The notes below the pieces were generated by a model that saw only the letters and a list, made by a program, of their open reading frames with translations, was not told the DNA's origin and made no database searches. DNA of 60,224 nucleotides. Origin: Elusimicrobia bacterium GWA2_61_42 (GTDB lineage Bacteria > Elusimicrobiota > Elusimicrobia > Elusimicrobiales > UBA9959). This document shows positions 25,204-34,305 of the stretch, in pieces. The position numbers were made by a program, and so were the translations under genes. The stretch's first letter is position 1; each line of letters opens with the position of its first letter. The stretch covers positions 1 to 60,224 of the forward strand of contig MGTU01000003.1 in the NCBI GenBank assembly GCA_001799615.1, given 5' to 3'.

Positions 25204-25848
25204 ATGAACGAACTGCTTTATAAAAACTCGCCGGCTCACTCCATCCTGTCCTTCCTGGCCTGGCTCTACATGCAGCTCGTCGGCAAGACTTCCCGCATCA
25301 CCATAAAAGGCCAAAAGGACCACCCGGGCCCCGCCATCTACGCCCTCTGGCACCGCCAGGAGGTCCTGATGATCTACCTCCACCGCGGCAGGAACATCTG
25401 CGGCATGGTCAGCAAAAGCAAAGACGGCGAATACATGGCCCGCATCCTCCTGCGCTTCGGCTTTACCTTCGTGCGCGGCTCCACCACCTCCGGCGGCATC
25501 ATGGCGCTGCGCGGCCTGATAAAAGCGGCCCGCGGCGGCTATTCCGTGGCCATCACCCCTGACGGGCCCCGCGGCCCCATCTTCAAGGTGCAGCCGGGCA
25601 TCGTCTACCTGGCGCAGAAAGCCGGCCTCCCCATAATCCCCGTGGCCTGCGCCCTTTCGAGCAAACTGATCCTGCGCAGCTGGGACAAATACCAGTTCCC
25701 CCTGCCCTTCGGCCGCATAGAAGCCGTGTACGGCCAGCCTTTGCCCGTAGCCGAAACCGACGACGTAGCGGCCAAAACCGCCGAGCTGGAAGCCGCCCTC
25801 AACGCCCTTACCGAAGAAGCCGAAAAACTGCTGGCCGCAAAGAACTGA
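25204..25848 (+). CDS. Lysophospholipid/lipid A acyltransferase-like protein (DUF374)
   Basis: A 214-residue membrane-associated protein. The N-terminus has a hydrophobic helix (SILSFLAWLYMQLV), then ALWHRQEVLM, the HR-type acyltransferase motif of DUF374, followed by RGSTTSGG and ITPDGPRGPIFKV. Members lie in lpx operons and are thought to add a secondary acyl chain, replacing LpxL. Its ATG follows the lpxI stop with no gap. It ends the first lpx transcription unit, 20 bases before a terminator. Confidence 0.85.
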   Translation: MNELLYKNSPAHSILSFLAWLYMQLVGKTSRITIKGQKDHPGPAIYALWHRQEVLMIYLHRGRNICGMVSKSKDGEYMARILLRFGFTFVRGSTTSGGIMALRGLIKAARGGYSVAITPDGPRGPIFKVQPGIVYLAQKAGLPIIPVACALSSKLILRSWDKYQFPLPFGRIEAVYGQPLPVAETDDVAAKTAELEAALNALTEEAEKLLAAKN

Positions 25849-25867
25849 GCCGAAGGCGCAAAAAAAA

Positions 25868-25894
25868 GGCCGGGGAAGATCCCCGGCCCTTTTG
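25868..25894. terminator. Bidirectional rho-independent terminator
   Basis: GGCCGGGGA and TCCCCGGCC (25868-25876, 25880-25888) form a perfect 9-pair stem with an AGA loop. Downstream is CTTTTGTATTTTT on the plus strand, and upstream is a run of seven A, which reads as T7 on the minus strand. It serves both the lpx unit and the convergent oxidoreductase gene. Confidence 0.88.
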
Positions 25895-25913
25895 TATTTT
25901 TCAGGCTGTTCGT

Positions 25914-27428
25914 TCAGGCTTCGCGCAGATGTTTCAGCGCTTTGCCGATGGTATAAGTTTCCTGCCCTGGCGGCAGCGCGGCCTGCAGCTTTCGCACGGA
26001 ATCCAGGTCCTCGCCCAGCGTAACGATGGCGGGCTCTACGTAGCCGCCCTGGCAGACCTGGGGGAACCCGCAAGCCGACAGCAGGGCGTTGCACAGGCAG
26101 GCGCGCCCTTCGGTATTCTGTACCCGGCCGCCCTTGGCCAGGAAAGTCTCCACCGGCTCAGCGGGGCAGCGGTAGCCCAGGCTTCCGTCCGGAGTCAGAT
26201 AATTAACCTGCAGCAGGCCCACGTCGCACCTGCGCTTGCGCGCCTGGTAGACCGCTTCTTCGGAAATGGTGCCTGGCACCTGCGCCACCTTAAAGGGAAA
26301 ACCCGTGGGCGACACCAGGGTATTGGTGATCTTAAGCTCCCCGCCGGCCAGCATCTTCAGCACGCGGGACCGCAGCGCCGGCACCATGCCCGACTGCCCG
26401 GAAAGGGCGGCCAGCGTGCCGAACTGTATGCCCGAAGCGCCCAGCTGCCGCGCTTCGCTCAGGCGCGCGCGGCTGGCGTAGCCCCCGGCCAGCCAGAAAG
26501 GCAGCCCGAGGCCGGCTATGGCGCCGATATCCGCCTTGTCGGCGTCCGTGTAAACGAGCAGCGGCTTGCCGGCCGGGTCAAAACGCATCTTGGAAGGCGC
26601 CACGCTGTGGCCGCCGGCCTCCGACCCTTCCACGACAAAACCGTAAGGGCGCGTTTCCGGGTTGGCGGCCAGGGCGCTGGCCAGCCCGAAAGAGGAGACT
26701 ATGGCTAGGAACTTGGGCACCGGCAGGGCTTCGCCACCCGCGTTCAGGCCTTCCGGCCTTACCGTGGCGTAGAACGCGCCCGAATCGGAGCGCGTACCAT
26801 AAACTTTAAGGGACATCGCCGCGGGCTCATGCCTGGAAAGTTTCTCTATCATGGCCGGCAGCTCGTCCGGGCTGCCCGCCCCGACCAGCACATAGGCCGC
26901 GCCGGCCAGCATGGCGCCGTACAGCGCCCAGGGCAGGGGGCGCTCCACCTTGCGCAGGAAATTTATCCCGACCGCGCCGTTATGGCCTTCCTTGGCCAGC
27001 CAGACCTCGGCGAAGTTGGCGGCCATCACCAGCACCTGCATCTCCCTGGGCAGCTCCCAGAAGGAGTCCGGGCCGGGCTTGAAATTCTCCACGCGCGTCA
27101 GCCGGCAGGGAGGCACGGGCTTATAAGGCGCGCCGGGAGCCCGGCCGCCTTCTATATAGTATTTGTTGAAAATTTCCCAGATGTCCGCGGTAAGCGCCGG
27201 CTGGCGGCGCGTCAGTTCGGTAAAAGCGCGCCTCACGTGGCCGCCGGGATCGCCGTCCTGCAGCAGGCGGGGGTACACTATCTCCAGGCCGGTGCCGGAC
27301 ACCACCCCGAGGCCGCCCATCATGGCGACTATCCTGGACATGACCCACCAGGAAATACGCACCCCCATGCCCCCGGAAATGATGTCCGGGTCGGCTTTCG
27401 TTAAAGGCGCCTTGTAGTCAGTACTCAC
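25914..27428 (-). CDS. FMN-dependent nitronate monooxygenase-family protein
   Basis: A 504-residue TIM-barrel flavoprotein starting at the GTG at 27428, after GGAG. ISGGMGVRIS near the N-terminus, FVVEGSEAGGHSV (the family's FMN phosphate-binding EGxEAGGH) and LPFWLAGGYASR are typical of nitronate monooxygenase/PfaD-like enzymes. The last 110 residues are cysteine-rich (CDVGLLQ, YRCPAEP, ACLCNALLSACGFPQVC) and longer than in plain nitronate monooxygenases (about 330-350). The substrate is not clear. It lies alone and convergent inside the lpx block, between two terminable units. Confidence 0.75.
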   Translation of the reverse strand: MSTDYKAPLTKADPDIISGGMGVRISWWVMSRIVAMMGGLGVVSGTGLEIVYPRLLQDGDPGGHVRRAFTELTRRQPALTADIWEIFNKYYIEGGRAPGAPYKPVPPCRLTRVENFKPGPDSFWELPREMQVLVMAANFAEVWLAKEGHNGAVGINFLRKVERPLPWALYGAMLAGAAYVLVGAGSPDELPAMIEKLSRHEPAAMSLKVYGTRSDSGAFYATVRPEGLNAGGEALPVPKFLAIVSSFGLASALAANPETRPYGFVVEGSEAGGHSVAPSKMRFDPAGKPLLVYTDADKADIGAIAGLGLPFWLAGGYASRARLSEARQLGASGIQFGTLAALSGQSGMVPALRSRVLKMLAGGELKITNTLVSPTGFPFKVAQVPGTISEEAVYQARKRRCDVGLLQVNYLTPDGSLGYRCPAEPVETFLAKGGRVQNTEGRACLCNALLSACGFPQVCQGGYVEPAIVTLGEDLDSVRKLQAALPPGQETYTIGKALKHLREA

Positions 27429-27672
27429 TTAGTCTCCTGGCCGCGGTGCGTGATCTAATAAAGACTTAATAGATATTTTACCTTTTCCGGCGCCGGTCCG
27501 GCAGGCAAATCTTTAAACCGGCCCGGATCGGCCTTGCGGGCCCGGCCGGCCGGAAGAAGGGTTTTTGCACAAGGCGGTATTTAAAGCCTCCCCTCATTTA
27601 GTAGAATAGTATTAAGGACAGGGCCGCTTCGCGCCCCGGATCCTGAGGATTTTCGCGGTTCCAGAGGATAAT

Positions 27673-28743
27673 ATGCCTGAAAAAGAGAAAAAGATGCGTT
27701 TTGGAGTCATCGGCGCCGGCAAACTCGGCGGTTTCCATTCCCGCACGCTGTCGAAGATGCCGGAAGTGGAGCTGGTCGGCATCTCGGACCCCAACCTGCT
27801 GCGCGCCCAGGTACTGGCCTGGCGCCACAACTGCGTGGCCTATAAAACGGTGGAAGAACTCCTTAACCAGGTGGACGCGCTGGTGGTGGCCGCCCCCACC
27901 GAATATCACGCCGAGATCGGCATAAAGGCCCTGGAAGCCGGCGTGCACGTGCTGATGGAAAAACCCATCACCAATTCCGAGGAAGGCGCCCGCAAGCTGC
28001 TGGAACTCTCCGAAAGGAAGAAGGTGGTGCTGCAGGTGGGCCATTCCGAGCGCTTCAACTCCGCCGTGGTGGAGACCATGAAGCACGTGAAGAACCCCCG
28101 CTACATAACCATAGAGCGCCTGGGCCCGTACGATCCCCGCGTGGCCGCCACCGGCGTAACGCTGGACCTGATGATCCACGACCTGGACATCATCCTGACG
28201 ATGATAGATTCCGAAGTCGCCTCTTTCGAGGCTATCGGCGCCAGCATGCTCTCCAACCACGAGGATATCTCCAACGTGCGCCTGAAGTTCAAGAACGGCT
28301 GCGTGGTCGACGTCACGGCCAGCCGCGCCACCATGGAAGCCTCGCGCCGCATGCGCATCTACCAGCAGGACGCCTACATCTCCGTGGACTACGTGAGCGC
28401 CCGCCTGAAGATCTATCACAAGAAGACCCCGGTAGTGAAGTCCCTCAAGGACATAGAGGTGATCTTCCCCAAACTGGAGCGGAAAGAACCGATCAAGGAA
28501 GAGATCCTCCACTTCATAGACTGCATAAAGACCTCCAAAACCCCCACCCCCAGCGGCGAGAAGGGCCTTAAGGCGCTGCGCCTGGCGCTCGACATCACCG
28601 ACCAGATGCGGCGTTTCGAGGTTTCCGGCTCCAAGGCCGAGGAGGCGCAGGAATCCTTGTCCCGCTCCATCTCCGACATCGGCAAAGTGACAAGGGTGCT
28701 GGTGGAAGAAGGCCTGAAGAACGCCGGCATCGACAAACACTAG
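27673..28743 (+). CDS. Gfo/Idh/MocA-family oxidoreductase
   Basis: A 356-residue NAD(P)-dependent oxidoreductase: Rossmann motif RFGVIGAGKLGGFHSRTL, then AAPTEYHAEIGIKALEAGVH and LMEKPIT with the catalytic-site lysine of EKP, then a C-terminal alpha/beta domain ending in a helical tail. GAGGATAAT precedes the ATG. Members near lpx genes include GnnA, which oxidises UDP-GlcNAc toward a 3-amino sugar for amide-linked lipid A, but the aminotransferase partner GnnB is absent here. A sugar-nucleotide substrate is likely. lpxB follows 94 bases later. Confidence 0.87.
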   Translation: MPEKEKKMRFGVIGAGKLGGFHSRTLSKMPEVELVGISDPNLLRAQVLAWRHNCVAYKTVEELLNQVDALVVAAPTEYHAEIGIKALEAGVHVLMEKPITNSEEGARKLLELSERKKVVLQVGHSERFNSAVVETMKHVKNPRYITIERLGPYDPRVAATGVTLDLMIHDLDIILTMIDSEVASFEAIGASMLSNHEDISNVRLKFKNGCVVDVTASRATMEASRRMRIYQQDAYISVDYVSARLKIYHKKTPVVKSLKDIEVIFPKLERKEPIKEEILHFIDCIKTSKTPTPSGEKGLKALRLALDITDQMRRFEVSGSKAEEAQESLSRSISDIGKVTRVLVEEGLKNAGIDKH

Positions 28744-28837
28744 AAGCAGCCGCGGCTTCGGGACTTGATGAGTTTTTAAAACCGGAACCCTGTTTTTTAA
28801 AACCCCCGGCCCCGCGGCTTTTCGGAACTCCCCCTTT

Positions 28838-29986
28838 ATGGCTAAAATCGCACCCACGAATAAAAACATCCTGGTAGTAGCCGGCGACCCCTCGGGCGAC
28901 CTGCATGCGGCCAACCTGATCAAGGCCTTGCGCGCGAAAGACCCGGAGATCTCCGTCACCGCCATCGGCGGCGTGCGCATGCAGGAAGTTTCCACCCACT
29001 TCATCTACAACCTGGTCTCCGTGGGAGCCGTGGGCTTCTCGGAACCTTTCAAGCATTTTTTCCTCTGGCTGAAGCTGATAAAGCTGATCCGCCGCTATAT
29101 GGAGGAAAAACGGCCTGCCTGCGTGATCGCCGTGGACTTCTACGGCTTCAACCACCAGGTGCTGGGCCTGGCCGCGCACAGGAATATCCCCGCTTTCTAT
29201 TACATCAGCCCGCAGGTCTGGGCCTCCCGGGCCGGCCGCGCCGCCAAGATCGCCAAGCTCACCCGCGAGATCTTCGTCATTTTCCCGTTCGAGGAAGCCC
29301 TCTACAAGAAGGCCAAAGGCAACGCCACCTTCGTGGGGCACCCCCTGCTGGACCTCATGCCCGAGCCTGAGATCAAAGTGGCGCCGCCGGAGAACGGGGC
29401 CTGGAACATAGGCATCCTGCCGGGCTCGCGCAAATCCGAGATCTCGCGCCACCTGCCGCTTTTTATAAAGGCCTTTTACCGCGTCAAGGAAGAGCACCCG
29501 CACGCGCGCGGCTACCTGTTCGCCGTGCCGGAATTCCCAGACGAAAACATCGTGCCCGCGCTGGAAAGCGTGGAGAAATACTGGTCCAAGGACATCGAGA
29601 TCGTGCGCGAGAAGGACTACAAGCAGCGCGCCAGGCTCGACTTCGCCTTTACCTGCTCCGGCACCGCCACCCTGGAGAACGCGCTGCTGGGCGTGCCGAT
29701 GGCCGTGGCCTACCGGATGCCCAAGTTCACCTACGCGATCGCCAAGCGGATCGTGAAGACGCCCTATATCTCCCTCGTCAACATCCTGCTGAAAAAGCCC
29801 GCCGTCAAAGAGCTGATCCAGGAAAAGGCCACCGTGGACAACCTGGCCCGGGAAGCTTTCGCCCTGATCAACGACCCGGCGCGCATGCGCGCCGCCCGCA
29901 AGGAACTTACGGGCCTGCGCGACATGCTGGGCTCGCACGGGGCGGCCGAGCGCGCCGCGCAGAGGATCCTGACCTACCTGAGCTGA
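28838..29986 (+). CDS. lpxB: Lipid A disaccharide synthase LpxB
   Basis: A 382-residue GT-B glycosyltransferase (GT19) joining lipid X and UDP-diacylglucosamine. Signatures are VVAGDPSGDLHAANLI, GFNHQVLG, YYISPQVWASRAGRA, GILPGSRKSEI and, near the C-terminus, TCSGTATLENALLGVPMAVA. Length is the same as E. coli LpxB (382). Two bases separate its stop from msbA, so the flippase is co-expressed. Confidence 0.95.
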   Translation: MAKIAPTNKNILVVAGDPSGDLHAANLIKALRAKDPEISVTAIGGVRMQEVSTHFIYNLVSVGAVGFSEPFKHFFLWLKLIKLIRRYMEEKRPACVIAVDFYGFNHQVLGLAAHRNIPAFYYISPQVWASRAGRAAKIAKLTREIFVIFPFEEALYKKAKGNATFVGHPLLDLMPEPEIKVAPPENGAWNIGILPGSRKSEISRHLPLFIKAFYRVKEEHPHARGYLFAVPEFPDENIVPALESVEKYWSKDIEIVREKDYKQRARLDFAFTCSGTATLENALLGVPMAVAYRMPKFTYAIAKRIVKTPYISLVNILLKKPAVKELIQEKATVDNLAREAFALINDPARMRAARKELTGLRDMLGSHGAAERAAQRILTYLS

Positions 29987-29987
29987 C

Positions 29988-31751
29988 ATGACAGACCAAC
30001 TTGCGCGCGCCGCTGCCGACAAAGCCAGGTTCAGGGTACTGGCCTGGGCGCTGCTGCGCTACCTGAAACCCTACAAGGTCCGCCTGCTGCAGGCCGCCGC
30101 TTCCATGATCGTGCTGGCCGCGATAAAGAACGCCGTGATCTACATCTCCGGCCCGGTCATCCAGGGCGTGTTCTTCAATAAGGACATGAACCTGCTGCGC
30201 ACGATCGTGATCGCCCTGCCGGCGCTGTTCGTGCTGCGCATGCTGGTCGAATATACCAACGCCTACCTGATGAGCTGGGTGGGGCAGCGGGTAGTGCAGA
30301 ACATCCGCGAGGACCTCTTCACCCACATCCACCGCCTGTCGATAGAGTTCTACTGGCGCAAGCGCTCATCCGACGTGATGAGCCGCGTCATCAACGACCT
30401 GAACAACGTGCAGAGCACCGTGCAGTTCATCCCGCTCTACGGCATCCGCGACGCGCTGACGGTCGTAGCCTGTATCGCGCTGCTTTTCTACATCAACTGG
30501 AAGCTGGCCCTGATCTCGCTGATCGTGTTGCCGCTGATCGCCGCCATCCTGGGCGTGCTGGGCAAAAAGATGCGCAAGGCCAGCTCCGAGAGCAACGTGA
30601 TCGTGGGCGAGATCTCGCACAAGTTCCAGGAAAGCCTGCAGGGCATCACCGTGGTCAAGGCCTTTAACTACGAAGAGCAGGCCATCGCCAAGTTCAAGGT
30701 GTCCAACGACGCTTACTTCAGCAAGATGATGCGCTACCTGCGCGCCACCGCCATGAGCGGCCCGGTAATGGAATTCATCAGCGGCATGGTGCTGATAGGC
30801 ATCATTTATATGAGCGGCAAGGCCATCTTCGACGGCACCATGACCACCGCCCAGTTCTTCTCTTTCGTGGCGGCCTACGTGACCGCCTACGTGCCTTTAA
30901 AGAACATCGCCAACCTGAATTCCAAGCTGCAGCAGGGCATGGCGGCCTGGGAGCGCATCTACCAGATACTCGAAGAGAAGCCCGCCGTCGTCATCAAGGC
31001 CAGCACGAAGAACATCGACAAGCTGGACGGCAAGATAGAGTTCAGGGACGTGAACTACAAGTATCCCTCGCGCGACACCCAGGTGCTCAAGGACCTGTCC
31101 TTCACCATCAACCCCGGCGAAGTGGCCGCTTTCGTAGGCCCCTCCGGCTCGGGCAAGACCACCATCATCCACCTGCTGCTGCGCTTCTTCGACCCGGTGA
31201 CCGGCAAGGTGGAGATAGACGGCCACGACATGCTGGACCTCGACACCACCGACCTGCGCGCCCATATGGGCCTGGTGACGCAGGACACCATCCTGTTCGA
31301 CGACACCGTGCTGGGCAACATCAAGACAGGCATGCCCGGCGCCTCCATGGACGAGGTGATCGACGCGGCCAAGGCCGCCGACGCCCACGCCTTCATAACC
31401 GCCATGCCGCAGGGCTACGACACGGTACTGGGCGAACGCGGCGTGAAGCTTTCCGGCGGGCAGCGCCAGCGCCTGGCCATAGCCCGCGCCATAATCAAGA
31501 AACCGAAGATCCTGCTGCTGGACGAGGCCACCTCCAACCTGGACACCGGCAGCGAGCAGGCCGTGCAGGGCGCGATAGAGCGCATCCTCGGCGGCAGGAC
31601 CGTCATAATGGTGGCGCACCGGCTTTCCACGGTAAAGAACGCGGACAAGATCTTCGTGCTTAAGAAAGGCGAACTGGCAGAGACCGGCACCCACGAAGAG
31701 CTGCTGGCCCTGGGCGGGGTTTACAAGGGCCTGTACGAGGCGCAGTCCTGA
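29988..31751 (+). CDS. msbA: Lipid A/LPS-type ABC exporter (MsbA family)
   Basis: A 587-residue half-transporter: six membrane helices (residues 25-320) and an ATPase domain with GPSGSGKTT (Walker A), LVTQDTILFD (Q loop), LSGGQRQRLAIARA (signature) and ILLLDEATSNLD (Walker B), plus the H-loop VAHRLSTV. Works as a homodimer in the inner membrane. The position directly after lpxB supports lipid A-core flipping, though sequence alone cannot exclude other lipids. The stop overlaps the ZIP gene start (TGATG). Confidence 0.9.
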   Translation: MTDQLARAAADKARFRVLAWALLRYLKPYKVRLLQAAASMIVLAAIKNAVIYISGPVIQGVFFNKDMNLLRTIVIALPALFVLRMLVEYTNAYLMSWVGQRVVQNIREDLFTHIHRLSIEFYWRKRSSDVMSRVINDLNNVQSTVQFIPLYGIRDALTVVACIALLFYINWKLALISLIVLPLIAAILGVLGKKMRKASSESNVIVGEISHKFQESLQGITVVKAFNYEEQAIAKFKVSNDAYFSKMMRYLRATAMSGPVMEFISGMVLIGIIYMSGKAIFDGTMTTAQFFSFVAAYVTAYVPLKNIANLNSKLQQGMAAWERIYQILEEKPAVVIKASTKNIDKLDGKIEFRDVNYKYPSRDTQVLKDLSFTINPGEVAAFVGPSGSGKTTIIHLLLRFFDPVTGKVEIDGHDMLDLDTTDLRAHMGLVTQDTILFDDTVLGNIKTGMPGASMDEVIDAAKAADAHAFITAMPQGYDTVLGERGVKLSGGQRQRLAIARAIIKKPKILLLDEATSNLDTGSEQAVQGAIERILGGRTVIMVAHRLSTVKNADKIFVLKKGELAETGTHEELLALGGVYKGLYEAQS

Positions 31752-32470
31752 TGGTCATCCTTTTCAGCGTCCTGGCGGTCATTTTCACCCTGGCGGGCGC
31801 CTGGGCGGTTCTTAAATTCGGCGGCTTCAGCAAGCTCACGCTGGCGCGCGCCCTGGCCTACGCCGCGGGCGTGCTTATTTCCGCCGCCCTCATGGACATC
31901 ATCCCGGCCGGCTTCGCCCTCGCCCCCGAAGCGCTGTCCTACGGGGCGCTCGCCGCGCTGCTGGCCCTTTTCACGCTGGAGAACTACGCGGCCCACAGCT
32001 CGTGCAGCGAATTCATGGAGGAGTGCGAAGTGCACCATATAGGCGGCGTCGCCATAGCCGCCATGGGGCTGCATTCGCTGCTGGACGGTTTCAACATAGC
32101 GGTGGGCTTCGCCCCCGGCACGGTGGCCGGCCTGAACGTGGCGCTGGGCGTCATCCTGCACAAGTTCGCCGACGGCGTCACGCTGGTCTCGCTGCTGCTG
32201 CACGCCGGGAATACCCGCCGCAGGACGGCCCTTTTCAGCCTGCTCCTGGCCGCCGCCACCCCGGCCGGCGCGCTGCTGGCCGCGCCGGTCATAAAAGACC
32301 TGCCGCCAGGCGCCGAAGCCTTCATGCTGGGCCTCAGCGGGGGCTCCTTCCTTTACATAGCCATGGCGGACATCCTGCCGCGGCTGCATAAAGTCTACGA
32401 CCGGCTTAGCCCCGCCGTCTTCACCCTCGGTTTCGCGACGGTCTGGCTGATACGCCGCTTTGGAGCCTGA
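31751..32470 (+). CDS. ZIP-family metal transporter
   Basis: A 239-residue protein with about eight membrane helices. The ZIP signature appears as GLHSLLDGFNIAV and VILHKFADGVTLVSLLL, the two metal-binding helices with conserved His, Asp and Lys/Glu positions. A histidine/cysteine/acidic loop (SSCSEFMEECEVHHIGG) precedes them. Imports Zn2+ or another divalent metal. LpxC in this region is a zinc enzyme, but a functional tie is speculative. Translationally coupled to msbA. Confidence 0.87.
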   Translation: MVILFSVLAVIFTLAGAWAVLKFGGFSKLTLARALAYAAGVLISAALMDIIPAGFALAPEALSYGALAALLALFTLENYAAHSSCSEFMEECEVHHIGGVAIAAMGLHSLLDGFNIAVGFAPGTVAGLNVALGVILHKFADGVTLVSLLLHAGNTRRRTALFSLLLAAATPAGALLAAPVIKDLPPGAEAFMLGLSGGSFLYIAMADILPRLHKVYDRLSPAVFTLGFATVWLIRRFGA

Positions 32471-32471
32471 C

Positions 32472-33914
32472 ATGCAACTGGACGAACTGCTTAAAAAATT
32501 CAAGGAATACTCCACCCAGGACACCACCGTGCTGGAATACGCCTGGAACTATTCCTGCGAGGCCCACCAGGAGCAGAAGCGCGCTTCCGGGGAAATGTAT
32601 TTCGTGCACTGTTCCGCCGTGGCCGAGATCCTGGTGGACTACAAGATGGACCTGGAGACCGTGGCGGCCGGCCTGCTGCACGACGTGCTGGAAGACACCA
32701 AGATCCCCCACGAGACCTTCAGGAAGGAATTCGGCGACGAGATCTACGCCCTGGTGGCCGGCGTCACCAAGATAGAGACCCTGAAATTTTCCTCGCGCGA
32801 CGAGGCCCAGGCCGAGAACTGGCGCAAGATGATCCTGGCCACGGCCAAGGACATCCGCGTCATCGTGATCAAGCTGGCGGACCGCCTGCATAACATGCGC
32901 ACGCTGAACTTCCTCACCCGCGAGAAGCAGCTGGAGATCAGCCACGAGACCATTTCCCTTTACGCCCCGCTGGCCCAGCGCCTGGGCATTTTCCAGCTCA
33001 AGAGCGAGCTGGAGGACCTGTCCTTCAAATACCTGCACCCCGACGAATTCCAGAGCCTGCTGACCAAGGTGCAGCTGCGCTACGCCATGCGCGAGAAGCT
33101 GCTGGAGGATTTCAAGCAGAGCGTGGAGGGGCACCTGGGGGGCACCCAGATACCGCACCGGGTGCTGTCCCGCGCGAAAAACCTCTACTCCATCTACCGC
33201 AAGATGGCGCGCCAGGAAAAGCCTTTCGAGGAGATCCAGGACGCGCTGGGCGTGCGCATCATCACGGACAGCGTGATCAACTGCTACGCCCTGCTGGGCA
33301 CCGTGCATTCCATCTTCAAGCCGGTGGCCGGCTCCTTCACCGACTACATAGCCGTGCCGAAGATGAACCTTTACCAGAGCCTGCACACCAGCGTGATGGC
33401 GTCCTCCGGAGAGATCATAGAGATCCAGATCCGCACCGAGGAGATGCACCGCACCTCGGAGTACGGCATCGCCGCGCACTGGCGCTACAAGCTCGGCGAG
33501 AAAGGCACCGACCGGCACCTGGACGAAAAATTGAACTGGCTGCGGCAGTGGATGGAATGGCTGCAGGACCTCTCCAGCCCGCGCGAATTCATCGAAAGCT
33601 TCAAGACGGACCTGGAGCTGGACCAGATCTTCATCTTTACCCCCAAGGGCGACGTAAAGCCGCTGCCGGTGGACGCGACGCCGCTGGACTTCGCCTACGC
33701 CATCCACACCGACATCGGCAACACCTGCATAGGCGCCAAGGTCAACAACAAGATGGTCCGCCTGGACGTCCCGTTGAAGAGCGGCGACATCTGCGAAATA
33801 GTCACCCGCCGCAACTCGGTCCCCAAAAAGGACTGGCTCTCCTCGGTAAAAACCCCGGGCGCCCGCTCCCATATCCGCAAATTCCTGCGCGAGCACGGGC
33901 AGAGCCAGGATTAG
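32472..33914 (+). CDS. RelA/SpoT homologue lacking the C-terminal regulatory region
   Basis: A 480-residue (p)ppGpp enzyme from the ATG at 32472 (TGGAG six bases upstream). The HD hydrolase domain is intact: YFVHCSAVAEIL, LLHDVLEDT with HD at 70-71, KLADRLHNMRTL. The synthetase domain follows (RAKNLYSIYRKM, DALGVRIITD, YQSLHTSVM, IEIQIRTEEMH, YGIAAHW), then a TGS domain (IFIFTPKGDVKPLPVDAT). The protein stops right after TGS; the helical, zinc-finger and ACT domains that bind ribosomes in the usual 700-750-residue proteins are missing. The next gene starts 15 bases later with no remnant between, so this is a real short form. Confidence 0.9.
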   Translation: MQLDELLKKFKEYSTQDTTVLEYAWNYSCEAHQEQKRASGEMYFVHCSAVAEILVDYKMDLETVAAGLLHDVLEDTKIPHETFRKEFGDEIYALVAGVTKIETLKFSSRDEAQAENWRKMILATAKDIRVIVIKLADRLHNMRTLNFLTREKQLEISHETISLYAPLAQRLGIFQLKSELEDLSFKYLHPDEFQSLLTKVQLRYAMREKLLEDFKQSVEGHLGGTQIPHRVLSRAKNLYSIYRKMARQEKPFEEIQDALGVRIITDSVINCYALLGTVHSIFKPVAGSFTDYIAVPKMNLYQSLHTSVMASSGEIIEIQIRTEEMHRTSEYGIAAHWRYKLGEKGTDRHLDEKLNWLRQWMEWLQDLSSPREFIESFKTDLELDQIFIFTPKGDVKPLPVDATPLDFAYAIHTDIGNTCIGAKVNNKMVRLDVPLKSGDICEIVTRRNSVPKKDWLSSVKTPGARSHIRKFLREHGQSQD

Positions 33915-33928
33915 TTGGCGGCAAAACC

Positions 33929-34297
33929 ATGAATTTCACCGAGTTTTCCGAGATCACTCCCGCCAAGGTGGAAGCGCTCAAGGCGCGCATCGCCAGGCTG
34001 GGCATAGACCTGAAGCTGCTGGACGAGCAGTTCATCCGCGGCTCGGGCCACGGCGGCCAGAAAATAAACAAGACCTCCAACGCGGTGCAGCTGCGGTACC
34101 CGCCGCTGGGGCTGGTAGTGCGCTGCCAGCGCGAGCGCAAGCGGTCGCTGAACCGCTTCCTGGCTTTGCGCGAGATGGTCGACGAAATAGAGCTCAGGAT
34201 CTCCCCCGAAACCTCCGAGCGCCTCAAAGAGATTGGAAAAATAAGGAAGCGCAAAGCGCGCGGCCGCGCCCGGCGCTCGGCCGGGCCCGGCCGGTAA
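33929..34297 (+). CDS. GGQ-domain peptide chain release factor-like protein
   Basis: A 122-residue protein with the peptidyl-tRNA hydrolysis motif in GSGHGGQKINKTSNAVQLRY, followed by VVRCQRERKRSLNRFLALREM, and a basic C-terminal tail (RKRKARGRARR). This is the layout of ArfB/YaeJ-like ribosome-rescue factors and of small release-factor-like proteins. It has no codon-recognition domain. The tail would lie in the mRNA channel of a stalled ribosome in ArfB. It is co-transcribed with the RelA/SpoT homologue, a plausible pairing of stress and rescue functions. Confidence 0.85.
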   Translation: MNFTEFSEITPAKVEALKARIARLGIDLKLLDEQFIRGSGHGGQKINKTSNAVQLRYPPLGLVVRCQRERKRSLNRFLALREMVDEIELRISPETSERLKEIGKIRKRKARGRARRSAGPGR

Positions 34298-34305
34298 CGG
34301 CGGGG

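Noticed and set aside
25914..27428. Calling the FMN enzyme PfaD of polyunsaturated fatty acid synthesis
   Set aside because: The FMN-binding motif is shared by the whole nitronate monooxygenase family, and no pfaABC genes are present in the window.
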